DNA from: Hydractinia symbiolongicarpus
Lineage: Eukaryota; Cnidaria; Hydrozoa; Anthoathecata; Hydractiniidae
Direction of reading: 5' to 3'
Assembly: GCF_029227915.1 (NCBI RefSeq)
Contig: NC_079878.1
Location: 11,656,001-11,720,000 of the forward strand
DNA: 64,000 nt
Shown here one piece after another: positions 13,271 through 23,600 of this stretch. Position 1 is the first letter of the stretch; every line of letters starts with the position of its first letter. Made by a program: the position numbers and the translations under genes. Below the pieces are notes generated by a model. The model saw nothing but the letters and a program-made list of their open reading frames with translations. It searched no databases and was not told where the DNA came from.

Positions 13271-13455
13271 CAGCATTACCTGATTATGCAGTTTTTAAAA
13301 AGGTATAAATAGGGTAAATTTTGCACAGTTGTTCATTAATTACCAAAGGGTAGCAACAAAGACAGCTAAATACCAAGTAGGCACCTCTACTAGTTTTAGT
13401 TAGAATACATTGTGACGCAAAGCTTATTAGTATTATATGACATTTTTTATTTAGG

Positions 13456-14306
13456 ATGAAGCTGTATATCGCTCTTGCATTGATTTGCATTAGCGCTTTG
13501 GCGCTTGCAGAAGAAGTAGAACAAGACAAAACCAGCGAAGTGACTGATCTTGAAGATCCTACTTACTACAGAAGATGTAAGTTTTTCGTTTGCATTTTTT
13601 TTATGGTACAGCCTCATTGGTGTGAAGAATACAGGAATTACATATTTATGAAGAAGTTCCTTGTATTATTTTTATTTTCTTAGGTGGACCATATAAACGC
13701 TATAGCTCTGCAACCCACTATTGCTACCAAAACAAACTTTACAGCAGAAAATACTATCGATATTGCGGAAAATACATCTACAACATCAGAAGTCACTTCT
13801 GTTTCCGAAGACGTGTCTATGCAAAGAAGTATTACCGTATCTGTGGCTACGGTGTTTGTAACAGACGTACTCAGTTTTGCTGGAAGAGAAGATGCTACTC
13901 AAAGAGATGGTACAGAATCTGTGGATATAAAGTATGTAACAAACATACTCAATTCTGTTGGAGACGTAAATGCTACGCCAAGAGATGGTACAAAATCTGT
14001 GGATATGGTGTTTGCAATAAACACACTCAATTCTGTTGGAGACGTAGATGTTACTCAAAGAGATGGTACGCAATTTGTGGATATGGTGTTTGCAATAAAC
14101 ACACTCATTTCTGTTGGAAGCGTCGATGCTATTTGAAAAAATGGTATAGAATCTGTGGTTATGGTGTTTGTCACAAGCGAACACATTTCTGTTACCGACG
14201 TCGATGTTACAGCAAAAAATTGTACGGCTATTGCGGAAAATCTATCTACCGAAAAAGTAGCTACCGATGTCACTACAACAAACTTAGACGATACAAGCCA
14301 TACTAA
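13456..14306 (+). CDS. Secreted cationic Cys-rich protein, seven 26-residue repeats
   Basis: Coding exons join(13456..13576, 13684..14306) give 247 aa. Donor T|GTAAGT and acceptor TTCTTAG|GT fall at exactly the same codon as in the minus-strand paralogue. An acceptor, TTTATTTAG, sits one base before the ATG, implying a 5' UTR intron. The signal peptide is residues 1-18, followed by an acidic segment (residues 19-40) and then seven tandem 26-residue basic units. Inner units have Cys at C-x4-C-x6-C-x4-C, and the first and last units have two Cys. One inner unit carries an extra Lys/Arg. It has one unit more than the 6258-7028 gene and is otherwise nearly identical, so repeat number has changed since duplication. 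The exon also reads open in two other frames because of its repeat composition. No family is recognised; a secreted defence or matrix role is only a guess. Confidence 0.85.
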
Positions 14307-14398
14307 ATGCCAAAAAAATTGCCCTGTAAACTTTTGTTAGGGGTTGGATAAAGAATTAAATATTGCATATTCCAAATGCTATGTTTCTATACGCATTT

Positions 14399-14404
14399 AA
14401 TAAA
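14399..14404 (+). terminator. Polyadenylation signal AATAAA
   Basis: A canonical AATAAA lies 93 bp after the stop codon of the plus-strand Cys-rich gene and is followed by T/G-rich sequence. Confidence 0.55.
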
Positions 14405-14409
14405 AAATG

Positions 14410-15650
14410 TTTCTGTATGTCGACTATTTTGGTTCCCTTACTGTTGGCTCATCGTCGTTGTCTTTTATTATCCTGGTAACAAACTAACTACATTGTTACG
14501 ACAGGAAAGCACAAATTGTTAAATCCAAAAATAATGTGACAAAAAGTTTTGGAATGGTTTTAAATTTAGTCCAAAATAAAATTATGCCTCAACTACCCAA
14601 GTTTGTAGCAAAAATTAAGTTTTAATGAAAAAAATTTTCAATTTCTATAGATAGTAAACTAGAACACAGCTCGATAAATTCTAGGAAACACCTGCTAATG
14701 AAATTATTTTCTTATTTGCTGGCAAATTACCTATGATATTACAGGGTGTTTTCTGGTTGTACTGTTTTCATAGTCACTTTTAATCCTTTTCCTCAGCTGA
14801 TAAGGTGATGCTTAAAGTCCTTAGAAAATTGTCATACTTCTCCTTGAATTCTTTCATTAACGTCTACCATACCCCTTATTTTTAAATCTATCTTAGAGAG
14901 GCACTCTTCTTGCTCTTTCGCTTATGATACTTAGCCGCGCCTTTTTCCTAACTGTAACAGACCGATCGTTAACAGATTGGGTTCCGTGGTCCAAATTTTA
15001 CGATAGCTGGAACGTTTTTGTACGCAAAAAAAAGTTGACCGCGCTCTAGCTACTTTATTAGGCTAATCAGATCACGGTTTTTTTATTTGCATTTTAAAGA
15101 TTTCAAATCATATACGGCCGCTACATCCATCATAATACTCTCATCTTTCACACTTTTTATGTCCAAAGCTTTAAATATATTAAGGACATCTTCATAAGTA
15201 TGCAAAATTGCTTATGATTCGTGAATGACAAGGCAATTGAACACAATAAATCATTTTTCGCACAAATCGAGACAAATCATATACCAACTGTTTACCAATT
15301 GGTGAGTATCAAACATTTTTCGTAGTAATCTTTTAGTGGACCAGCTCTCTTACATCTGCTGTAAAATCTAAATAACAAGCAAGAGTTAGTACAGTTTTTT
15401 ATTATACTAAAAGGAACTGTGACTAAGAACATTGATAATTAAAGATGGAATATAACTTACAGACCGAAAGCCTAAATAACTTGTTTTTTTTAATAAACGG
15501 TATGAAAAGGTGGCATTAATCATAGTGTACCATGACTTGATCTGTCTTGAATATTAAATTTTGAATAATATTTTGTTGTTCGGTTTATCTTGTATCTATT
15601 AATAATGATAATTCTCCTAGTAATATATCCGTGTTACCCGTCCTATCGAA
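14410..15650. other. Intergenic, no gene recognised
   Basis: AT-rich sequence with no supported ORF or recognisable repeat. Confidence 0.45.
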
Positions 15651-15654
15651 AATA

Positions 15655-16145
15655 TTTGAGATTATTGCCCGGTTAAACGGGCAGCATCAATATTTCGGAA
15701 TATCGCGCAATGTATTTGGTTAGAATTTACGTCATAGCAGGCAATATTCCACAGTATTGCCCACTACCATAGCAACCGTGTTTAAGGTAAATAAACACGA
15801 AAAAAAAGTAAAGAAAACGCGAAAAATAAGTGACATTTTCTATGTTGCAGCTACAATAAAAACCTGTGATGTTTACACGATATTCGATTTAAAAAAAACA
15901 TTTTTTGGTTCGAATGTACATTCCATATGGGAATAGTTTCCCAAAAAGACATGGTTCCTACGTCCTGCCTATAATTTTATTTTTTGGTTGTAAAATGCAG
16001 TGCCTGGATAATAATCCATATAATAACAGTTTATTTTGGGCAATACCTTCGAATATTGACTTCTGTCACGTATTGCCCTCACAAGCTCGGGCAATACTTT
16101 GACGTCGGTCAATATTCTCCTGTATTGCACTCATAAACAGCTATT
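15655..16145 (+). repeat. GGGCAATAtt-type dispersed repeat, copy 1
   Basis: It starts with ATTGCCCGGTTAAACGGGCAG, a local inverted repeat, and carries several GGCAATA/TATTGCCC words. It ends near CAATATTCTCCTGTATTGC. A second copy lies in reverse orientation at about 31260-31555 and preserves the ends and the CTACCATAGCAACC block. The many TATTGCCC/GGGCAATA half-sites suggest a non-autonomous DNA element. Confidence 0.65.
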
Positions 16146-16149
16146 ATAG

Positions 16150-17450
16150 GGTTAAAGTTATTCTCAACCAAGTAAAAAATCAAATACAAGAATTTAATGC
16201 TTATAAGGAAACTCAATTCGGTTATCGACAAGTACATTGTTGTAGTACACTCTTACATAAGTTTTGTAATGATATAAAGGCCTCATTTTCCACAAAATTT
16301 AAGTTACAATAGCTGTAATGGCTGACTACAGCAAAGCATTTAACGCTAAATTTTTTTAAACAAATTAAAAAAGTTCAAATTTGACTCGACTTTTATAACC
16401 TTGATTAGTGATAAACTTAGTAATAGATATCAATACTTGCAATTTTATGATAAATCCTCGTCGTTACAAAAAATCAATTTTGGTGTCCGGCAAGAAAGCA
16501 TACCTACATTGTTCAACATTTATGTGTATGACTTATCTAATCAACAATACAATTTGCCGATGATACTACATTCTATCATTAATGTTAAGTCTCAAGTGTT
16601 GATAATTGTGTTAAAGAATTTGATAGGGACATTACAAATATGGAACTCTGGTCAAAGAAGACCAGCCTCGTATTTTATTCTAATAAAACGAAAACAATGC
16701 TCTGTTCAACGCAACAATTATAGCGGGTTCATCAGCTCCATTATTTTAGTAAATCTTCTATAAAAAATCTTCAACGCGTGTATCAAACATGAAACTTTTA
16801 GGAATAACCATACAGGAAAATCTGAAATGGAACGACCATGTTGCCGACCTCTTGAAAAGTTTAAACGTTTGAAACCGATTCATTTAAGAAAAATTTAACT
16901 GAAACATTAATTTTATCCAGAATTGACTATGGTAATACAGTATTTGCCTTTAGTCTACCTAAATACTTCGTTAACCGGCGGCAAAATTACAGAATTCTTG
17001 CGCAGGGTATAGAACTAACCGTTATACAACGGAATCGGAAATAGTAAAATTAAATTGGCTTCGTGTTAGCAAGGAGGTTTAAAAAAATGTTAGTGAAAGA
17101 ATAGCTTATGTGACTTGAAAGTTAGCACACAAAGCAATACCCGACAACATTAAACTTTAAAAAGGAAATAACAAGAAATATCTAACAGTGACGCCAAGAT
17201 GAACTTATGATAGATCCAGAAAATAATGAATATTCTTTCTCTGTTGAAGTCAGTAAGCACTTTAATGACCTTCCAAAAAATGTCAGAATTATTAGGATTT
17301 CTAAAAAGTATATTATTTTATATTGCCAAAGCATACACTATTGCATTGATTTGCGTTATAACTTTATTCAGTGGTTTTTTTGGCTTTCCTGATCTTACCT
17401 ATGCCTTATGTTATTCTTTCTTAACAAATTTTACGTTTGTTTGCTTCTAG
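16150..17450 (+). mobile_element. Degenerate LINE reverse-transcriptase remnant
   Basis: Pieces of a non-LTR reverse transcriptase can be read in changing frames. They are an FGYRQVH-like block near 16215, a GVRQESI block (a degenerate GVPQGS) near 16480, an intact FADD catalytic box at 16553-16564, and a KLLGITIQENLKWNDHV block near 16795. The frame breaks several times, so this copy is dead. The family is probably CR1/L2- or Rex-like; that assignment is inference. Confidence 0.7.
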
Positions 17451-18230
17451 TGCGTTTACTGCTTTTTGCTTTTGTTTTTAACTGTAATATCACGATAACT
17501 AGCCGAGATAACCACAAGTAACTGTGCCGTTAAACGCCAAGCGAAGATCTGACTAAGACTCGCAACATGTCTCACAAATTCAGGCGAAGCGTTTTAGTAC
17601 AGGTATGCAGTATGTCGTAAATCGAGTAAAGCATACATGCAGCATTATAGCATTATAGTGTTTAAAATATAGCTTTACTGCAAATTTGGCTTTAATAAAA
17701 ACAGTTTCAAACCCGTCGTTGCCCTGTCATACCAAAAACAATCGTTCAATATTATTTCATTTTATGGAATAAGATTCCCTGAATGTTCAAAAATTAATCA
17801 TGTCGTTGGGCTGAGCGATTAGTAAATGTAAATCATGCTGCACACCCATATAGGCATAATACCCTTTTAAAAAAACTTATCACAGCTCCAATTTAAATAA
17901 AATCATATAAAACTTTCCGTTTTTAACGCCAGTCTCACCGGTAAGTACAGTTAAAAGGTGTTGCACGGGCGGATCGAAGTAATAACTTTTTCCAAAAAAA
18001 CTTTATTACAACTTTCGGTTTAAATAAAAATCAGTGAGCAATTTTATTTTGTAAAATAAGTTTTTATAATAGTATTAAGAGATGTAGCCACCTAACTGCA
18101 TTTAGCATAAGAATTATTGATTTAGTATTTTGTTGTAAGCCAAACTGCACATGACTACTTTCACTTTTAAACCAGAACTAGCTAGATAGATAGACACAAC
18201 TCAACATAAAAAATAAATAATAATATAACA
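17451..18230. other. Intergenic, no gene recognised
   Basis: No supported feature. The sequence is AT-rich and leads into the second duplicated segment. Confidence 0.4.
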
Positions 18231-18241
18231 AGATTCAAAAT

Positions 18242-18312
18242 GGCCTGCAACACAACGGATGAAAAAATCTTGTTCTCTTTATTACCGTTTAGTAAAAAGG
18301 TTGATAAACGGA
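18242..18312 (+). pseudogene. 3' end remnant of a third PAN-like gene copy
   Basis: About 23 codons can be read that match the C-terminus of the PAN-like genes: CNTTDEK, then ILFSLLPFSKK. Everything upstream is missing. The border of the duplicated segment lies within this coding sequence. Confidence 0.6.
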
Positions 18313-18855
18313 AACTCTACAGGAAAAAACTTTACGGGAAAAACGCAAAATTTAAGGCATAACCTTACTGAAGAGATTATGTTTTCTTTCCAAATATCGC
18401 GAAAAAACTTTCGCGAGTGATTTTTTTCTGTCCTTTCTTTCTCATTTTTTAACTAAAGAAACTTTCGCTATTCAAGAAATTTTGCTGCATCTAATTTTAC
18501 GCGAATTAAGAAAAGTTTCGAAAAAGAATATTTATTGGTTCGATTTCGAGAGTAAGTAAAAACAGTTAGTTTATACTCACACCCAAATTAAAGAATTTTT
18601 TTTTTTTGCTGAATGCTTAAGTTAAGGAGAAAATCTTGTCTCCAAACATATATTAGTCATGGAAATAGCCCTTTGCTCGTGGTTTGGCATCATCTGAGTG
18701 AAAAGGAAAACGAATTATTTTATTCTGTGACTTAAATCTTTTTTTTTTTTTTTTTAAAATATCGCAAGTCTAAATAATGTCCTTGTGAATGATGCAAAAA
18801 AATTATACATATGGTTAATCTCCTGTTTATGGCAAACTGTTTTTAGTATATTTAA

Positions 18856-19563
18856 CCCTATTCGGTTAGGGGGGGGGGGCAGATTCCGCCCCCCTGACGG
18901 TTTTTTTTAATAACTCCTTAATGCTACGTTGCATGGCTATGATACTTACTGAGTTTTTTAGAATTTTTAGGTCTCATGCCTCTTAGAGGCTTTGATATTG
19001 GCTATTACTCGAAACTGCCCCTAAAAATCTCTATGGAACCCTTACAATGGGGAAAATATAATAACTCTTGTTAGGATTATCCTTAGAACTTGAAACTTAC
19101 AACACAACTATTTTTCATCAAGAAGAATCATTTTTCATGTTTTGAACACGTGATTAAATCGATTTCCCGATTTTTTGGATTTTACCCGAAAATCGGAAAA
19201 ATCGGATTTTCGGGCATTTTTTGGCAACGTTTCTTGTGATCTATGTAGAACCGGAAAATATGTTAAATGGATTTTATTCAGCTTTCAGAAACTTCAAACA
19301 GAATGCAAAAATTCGCTCTACAACTTAAGCAATTAAATTTTAAGCAGACGGTGGCATTTTGAAGAAGTTTCGAGTTTTTAATGACGTCACAGAAAATGTG
19401 CTGACGCAAGAAAAAATTCATTACCGCCATTTTGTTCCTTTTGTCACGTACTATAAGTGTGCCAAGTTTGATTCGATTTGAACAAGGCTATGAAAAGTTA
19501 TTGAGGGGGAATGGGGAGATTCCCCCAGTCATAATATGTTCGAAAACCCCGGACCGAATAGGG
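18856..19563. mobile_element. piggyBac-like MITE with TTAA target duplication
   Basis: The 708-bp element has termini CCCTATTCGGT and ACCGAATAGGG. It is flanked on both sides by TTAA (18852-18855 and 19564-19567), the hallmark of piggyBac insertion with CCC...GGG ends. Inside is a G run and a paired GGCAGATTCCGCCCCCC palindrome near the left end, but no ORF. The paralogous segment 1 has no insertion at the equivalent place (about 2935). An internally similar, end-truncated relative lies at 32235-32625. Confidence 0.75.
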
Positions 19564-21239
19564 TTAAAATATCATTTAAGAATTTTTAAATTTATTTAAT
19601 AACGGATGTTAGTAGTTGACATTTCAGTGTGAATTCGTTATGTAAATTCATGTGAAAGAAAAAATATTAATAATTGTGAATGAAAAGACTTGGGGCTTGA
19701 CGATTTGCGCTGTTAGCAAAATACTGGAATTTTGGAGTATAGAACTTGAAAACCAAGGAATATGGGAGGAACATTGATTATCCCGAAATTTCAAAATTAA
19801 AATCTCAATTATTATGATATGCAACATCTCGAAAATATTTATACAAGTCAATAATAACTTCTTAGAAACTTCTATGAACAAAGTATTCCATTAGTTCAGA
19901 AATTAAAATATAAGAATTTGAGTGATTTAGTTTTTATATTTGGAACTTGCGCTTAACTTTTGCCACTTCATTCTGGTTGCTTCTTAAAGCTTCTTTGTCG
20001 TTTCTAGGTAGTTTGTGCTCGTTTTCTGTTTCAGTAAAACCAGCAAGATTTATTAGAAATGCTGATGGCGGCTCTTTTGATGATGGCTGTCCTGAAAGAG
20101 AAAATACATTTGTAAAAATTAAACAGGAATACACTTTTAACACAGGTTGGATTAAAACAGGATTATTATCCAACAGTTTCTTTAAATTATTTGAAGTTGT
20201 TACTAATGTAAAAGAGGTATATATACTTATTAAAAAAGGAGCTCTGACTGAAAAAAAAAATAATTATCAGAAATCAAACAAAATATAACACCATGTTTAG
20301 CCGAGAGCATTAAATAATGAGAAAAAATCAAAATGGTTAAAAAATCAATTGTGGCAGCTATTAGTCATGATTGTGCTTTCTCAGCCCCATTTCATGAGAA
20401 TCTAAAGTGTAACCACGTCGGTAAAGAGTAAAATTTTATGTCTAAACAGTAACGAATAGGTAAACTAGCTGTAGGCAAAACAATTCTTCTAACTTTATGT
20501 ACGGGCTAAGAAAATTGAACAGATATGATCCGGGTATGCCACATTTTATATATATGCCACATTATTAAAAAAATTAAGCCCAGAACGATTAGGGTGCTGC
20601 CGAAGGACAGAATATACAATACAAGTTTTGCTGCATACGAAATTTTGTACCTCGTGTATACAATCTAAATATCACACAAAAAATACTGTACCGTTGTGTA
20701 CGACATAATAAATGTTAAACGATATCATCTGGAACTTGCCAATCCAACATACAGAAAAAAGAGAAAAAAGGAAAGAAAACGAAGATTTTGTGTTGAATAT
20801 TTCAAGTTGAAATTGGTTTATAAAACCGCTAATAAGGAAATTAATACCATTGGAGAAATTTTATGTCTTGTATATATATTTTTATCTTTTTGCTTTTATT
20901 TTGTTTTTCCCGTTTTTTATTGCTTTTTATAACGAATTTAGTGAGCATGACATAAAACGTACAAAAAAAATCATATTAGTCAAAGTAATCATTTTATGTC
21001 ATTGAGGTAGCTGTTAACTCGTGTAGCAATAGGAATAATTTTATCTGTAAGACTTTTCTATTTTTATTTATAACTTTAATAGAGATAAAAGGCTTACCGA
21101 TCTCTATTAAACCAGCTGATTACCTGTTGAAAATAATAGCAATAATGTCCATTGAAAACATGTGACAAAGGGAATCGCCCCTTAACCAAGTTGCAAGTGA
21201 TATACACTCAAATTTATTCAACCAGAGACAGGTGCTAGA

Positions 21240-22640
21240 AGCTACTTCGATTAATAGTAATAAATAGTATTGATAACTCTACACCTTGTTAAAAAGCGAC
21301 AACTTTTCACGAAAAATATAAGTTTGTGGCGGTTAATATTTGATAGTCATTGAAGAATGCAAGTGATTTACTTCAGAGATTTTCTATTATATATTTACAT
21401 AACATAATATCACTAACGCCTTTTTGTAACGAAAATATTTTACAGATTCGCGCCTGTGTCTTATAACGTTGTATTTCATTTTAAATTTAAAGAATATTGG
21501 AAACACCGGAGATAGAAAATATGGAGGAGAAAATGCTTATCCTCCTCTCCCTTTCACACATTTCAGCTTCCGTCTTAACGTTTTATAAAGTTGCCGAAGA
21601 CACAGAAATTAATACCACGTATCATTCCAATCTCATTAAAATGTCAACTGTGAATCGATCGGAGGAATGTTTTGGCGAATGCGTGCTTAATCTGAACTGT
21701 CAATCCTTTTCATTTCTTTCCGCCACAAGACGCTGTGTGTTTTACAATATTGATCGCTGTTCATCAAATTTAATACCACGCGCAGGAGTGAAGTACTTCT
21801 ACCGAATGCAAGTAACAGAAGGATCGTACAGTTTCAAGCTGAAGCACAAGTCTGGTTTGGAAGTTGGTTACGTATTTGGTATAGGCGGTCTGAGGTTTAA
21901 ATCGTGGTCGTCATTATCCCTTAACTTCACGAAGTGTTTAATGTTGGAAGGGAGCAAGTGTATGCACAAAAAAAACAGCATGGTGGTTCGTGATGATCCC
22001 CCTAGTTGCAGTAATTTTAATTTGATCCCAGTTGGTCAATATTACATGGTACAAATAGGACAATCAGGTTTGTGTTTGGGTTCTTCTAGTATTACACCTG
22101 TTAACGAAGACCTGGTTAGTGCAATAACTTGCAACACAAGTGACGATGGGGTCTTGTTCTCGTTATTACCGTTTAGTAACCACGTACTGCTTATTGATGG
22201 CAAATAGAAGAACGCAAAATTTACAGCAAAACCATTTTTCAGTGAACCTTTACGATTATAAAGAAATTTTGCTATATTCAATTTAATGCTTTTCTTAAGG
22301 GCTAATTCAGCAAACATTTTTCAGGGAATAATTTTGCGAGTCAATAAAAACAGCCCACACAAATTCGAAAGAAGAAAGTTATTTTTTCTTGCATGCTAGT
22401 TATGTTGAGGAGAAAATCTTCTCTCGAAAAAATATTATTCTTGGAACTAGCTTTTTTACTTGTTTCGCATTATGTCAGTGAAAAAGCAAAGGTTATTTAA
22501 TTTTACAAAATTTGATTCTTAGATATACAAAGAAAATCATCCAATTTTTCTTGAAAATGTGGACAGCCAAAACGTGTTCTTGTAAATTATGTGAACAATC
22601 CATATTTAATGTTTTACAACGGAAAATTTTAATTTGTTTA
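21240..22640 (+). repeat. Duplicated segment, copy 3 (PAN-gene unit)
   Basis: It matches about 1385-2900, including about 280 bp of upstream sequence, the whole PAN-like gene and about 400 bp of downstream sequence. It lies directly after copy 2, so copies 2 and 3 are in tandem. Confidence 0.7.
21521..22207 (+). CDS. Small secreted PAN/apple-domain protein
   Basis: Single-exon frame of 228 aa from ATG 21521. The frame is open slightly further upstream but without another ATG. Residues ~5-20 are a hydrophobic signal peptide ending near SAS. A PAN/apple-like module follows at about residues 25-90, with the motif SEECFGEC, then C-x-SFSF and RRCVFYN, plus a last Cys before SSN. The C-terminal half (about 100-228) is a Cys-containing region with repeated Gly/Leu/Phe motifs (SYSFKLKHKSG, FNLIPVG, LCLGSSS, VLFSLLPF), reminiscent of beta-trefoil/ricin-type or fascin-like repeats; this is tentative. 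PAN modules bind proteins or carbohydrates outside cells. No transmembrane segment follows, so it is probably secreted. It is the only intact member of three local copies. Confidence 0.75.
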   Translation: MEEKMLILLSLSHISASVLTFYKVAEDTEINTTYHSNLIKMSTVNRSEECFGECVLNLNCQSFSFLSATRRCVFYNIDRCSSNLIPRAGVKYFYRMQVTEGSYSFKLKHKSGLEVGYVFGIGGLRFKSWSSLSLNFTKCLMLEGSKCMHKKNSMVVRDDPPSCSNFNLIPVGQYYMVQIGQSGLCLGSSSITPVNEDLVSAITCNTSDDGVLFSLLPFSNHVLLIDGK

Positions 22641-22649
22641 GTAAATGAA

Positions 22650-23080
22650 GTTAGCTCCCGGTAACTCGGACACTAGATAAATCGAACTTTCGAACCATTT
22701 TCCTGGGTCCCTTGAACTTTCGTTAATACTTTCTTCTAAGCTAGTCTAATTTCTTCGGATAACTCGATCTTTTTATTCGTGAAAAGGAAATTAAAGACTA
22801 TATAAATATCTTATTTTAATGTTTTTTAGTTGTGATTAACTGCTGATATAATATAGATAGATAATGTTGTCTGTAAAGGACTGGCATGCCTTTTTTATCA
22901 CTAAAATCTTACTTTTCCCACATCTTAAAAAGATCTCTTAAACTCGAACTATAATCTAATTTTAGACTGAATTCAACTTAACGGGAGCTTCATTTTACTC
23001 GAAAATTTGTTAAGTCGAACTATTTGTTGATCCTTTCGAGGTATAAGTTCCTGAGAGTTGACTGTATGAAAATTGTTTTT
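22650..23080. other. Intergenic, no gene recognised
   Basis: No ORF of note. It contains several T/A-rich stretches and TCGAACT words, possibly part of a dispersed repeat. Confidence 0.35.
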
Positions 23081-23089
23081 ATTAGTAAG

Positions 23090-23600
23090 TGTGAACAGTC
23101 ATCTTTTACGTTCGAATGCAATATGTAAACTCGTGGAAAATAATAATAATGATAATAATATCTGTATTTGCGTTGTTTCTGCACACGTTCTATGAACATT
23201 CGTTTCGTTGCACCGACATAAACAACATGAGAATTCTTACACAGGGAATTTTGTAGACAGTACTTAATTAATTCTCTAGACATATTTTGTCTGTCAGATG
23301 CAACGTTGCGTGTTTTTAGATTCAAGCAATAGTTTTTTTTATGATTCTTAAATACCTAGCGATGTATGTTATTTGTCTTTTTGGTATATATGGCATAAAC
23401 ACTGTAGCAACTGGTTAATTTCTGCATCCTCCCCGTCACTGTTCTTATCCGTTCTGTTTGGTGATTAGATGTGTTGTTGAGATATTGATGAGTATGAGTT
23501 GGTACTGATAAGTTACAACTGTCGCGGGTCAATAGAGTGTCTAAGAAAGTAAGCGCAGTGTTCTTCTCGTATTTAATTGTAAGTTGAATATTCGGATGTA
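23090..23600 (-). mobile_element. Penelope-like element remnant (RT C-terminus plus GIY-YIG)
   Basis: Minus-strand frames contain LTFLDTLLTRD, then THTHQYLNNTSNH, which is typical of the Penelope-like RT C-terminal region. Further on comes a GIY-YIG-like block, VVYVGATKRMFIERVQ, preceded by the Cys at LCKNS. The two parts lie in different frames and intervening codons are broken, so the copy is dead. This is a different part of the same retroelement class as the 10973 fragment. Confidence 0.7.

Larger units (their letters stand above)
18240..20960 (+). repeat. Duplicated segment, copy 2 (PAN-gene unit, 5' truncated)
   Basis: It matches about 2390-4960 in the same orientation. It begins inside the last codons of the PAN-like gene and continues through the shared downstream noncoding blocks to the shared block near 20700-20930. 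It is interrupted by the piggyBac-like MITE at 18856-19563, which copy 1 lacks. Confidence 0.7.

Noticed and set aside
13786-14273. Minus-strand ORFs opposite the seven-repeat exon, and the 13684-14136 plus-strand frame
   Set aside because: Same reason: repeat composition keeps them open. The coding frame is the one that joins exon 13456-13576 through the GT-AG intron.
19947-20288. 113-codon plus-strand ORF that looks partly coding
   Set aside because: The paralogous segment at about 3350-3680 is not open in the same frame, so it is probably chance within duplicated noncoding DNA.
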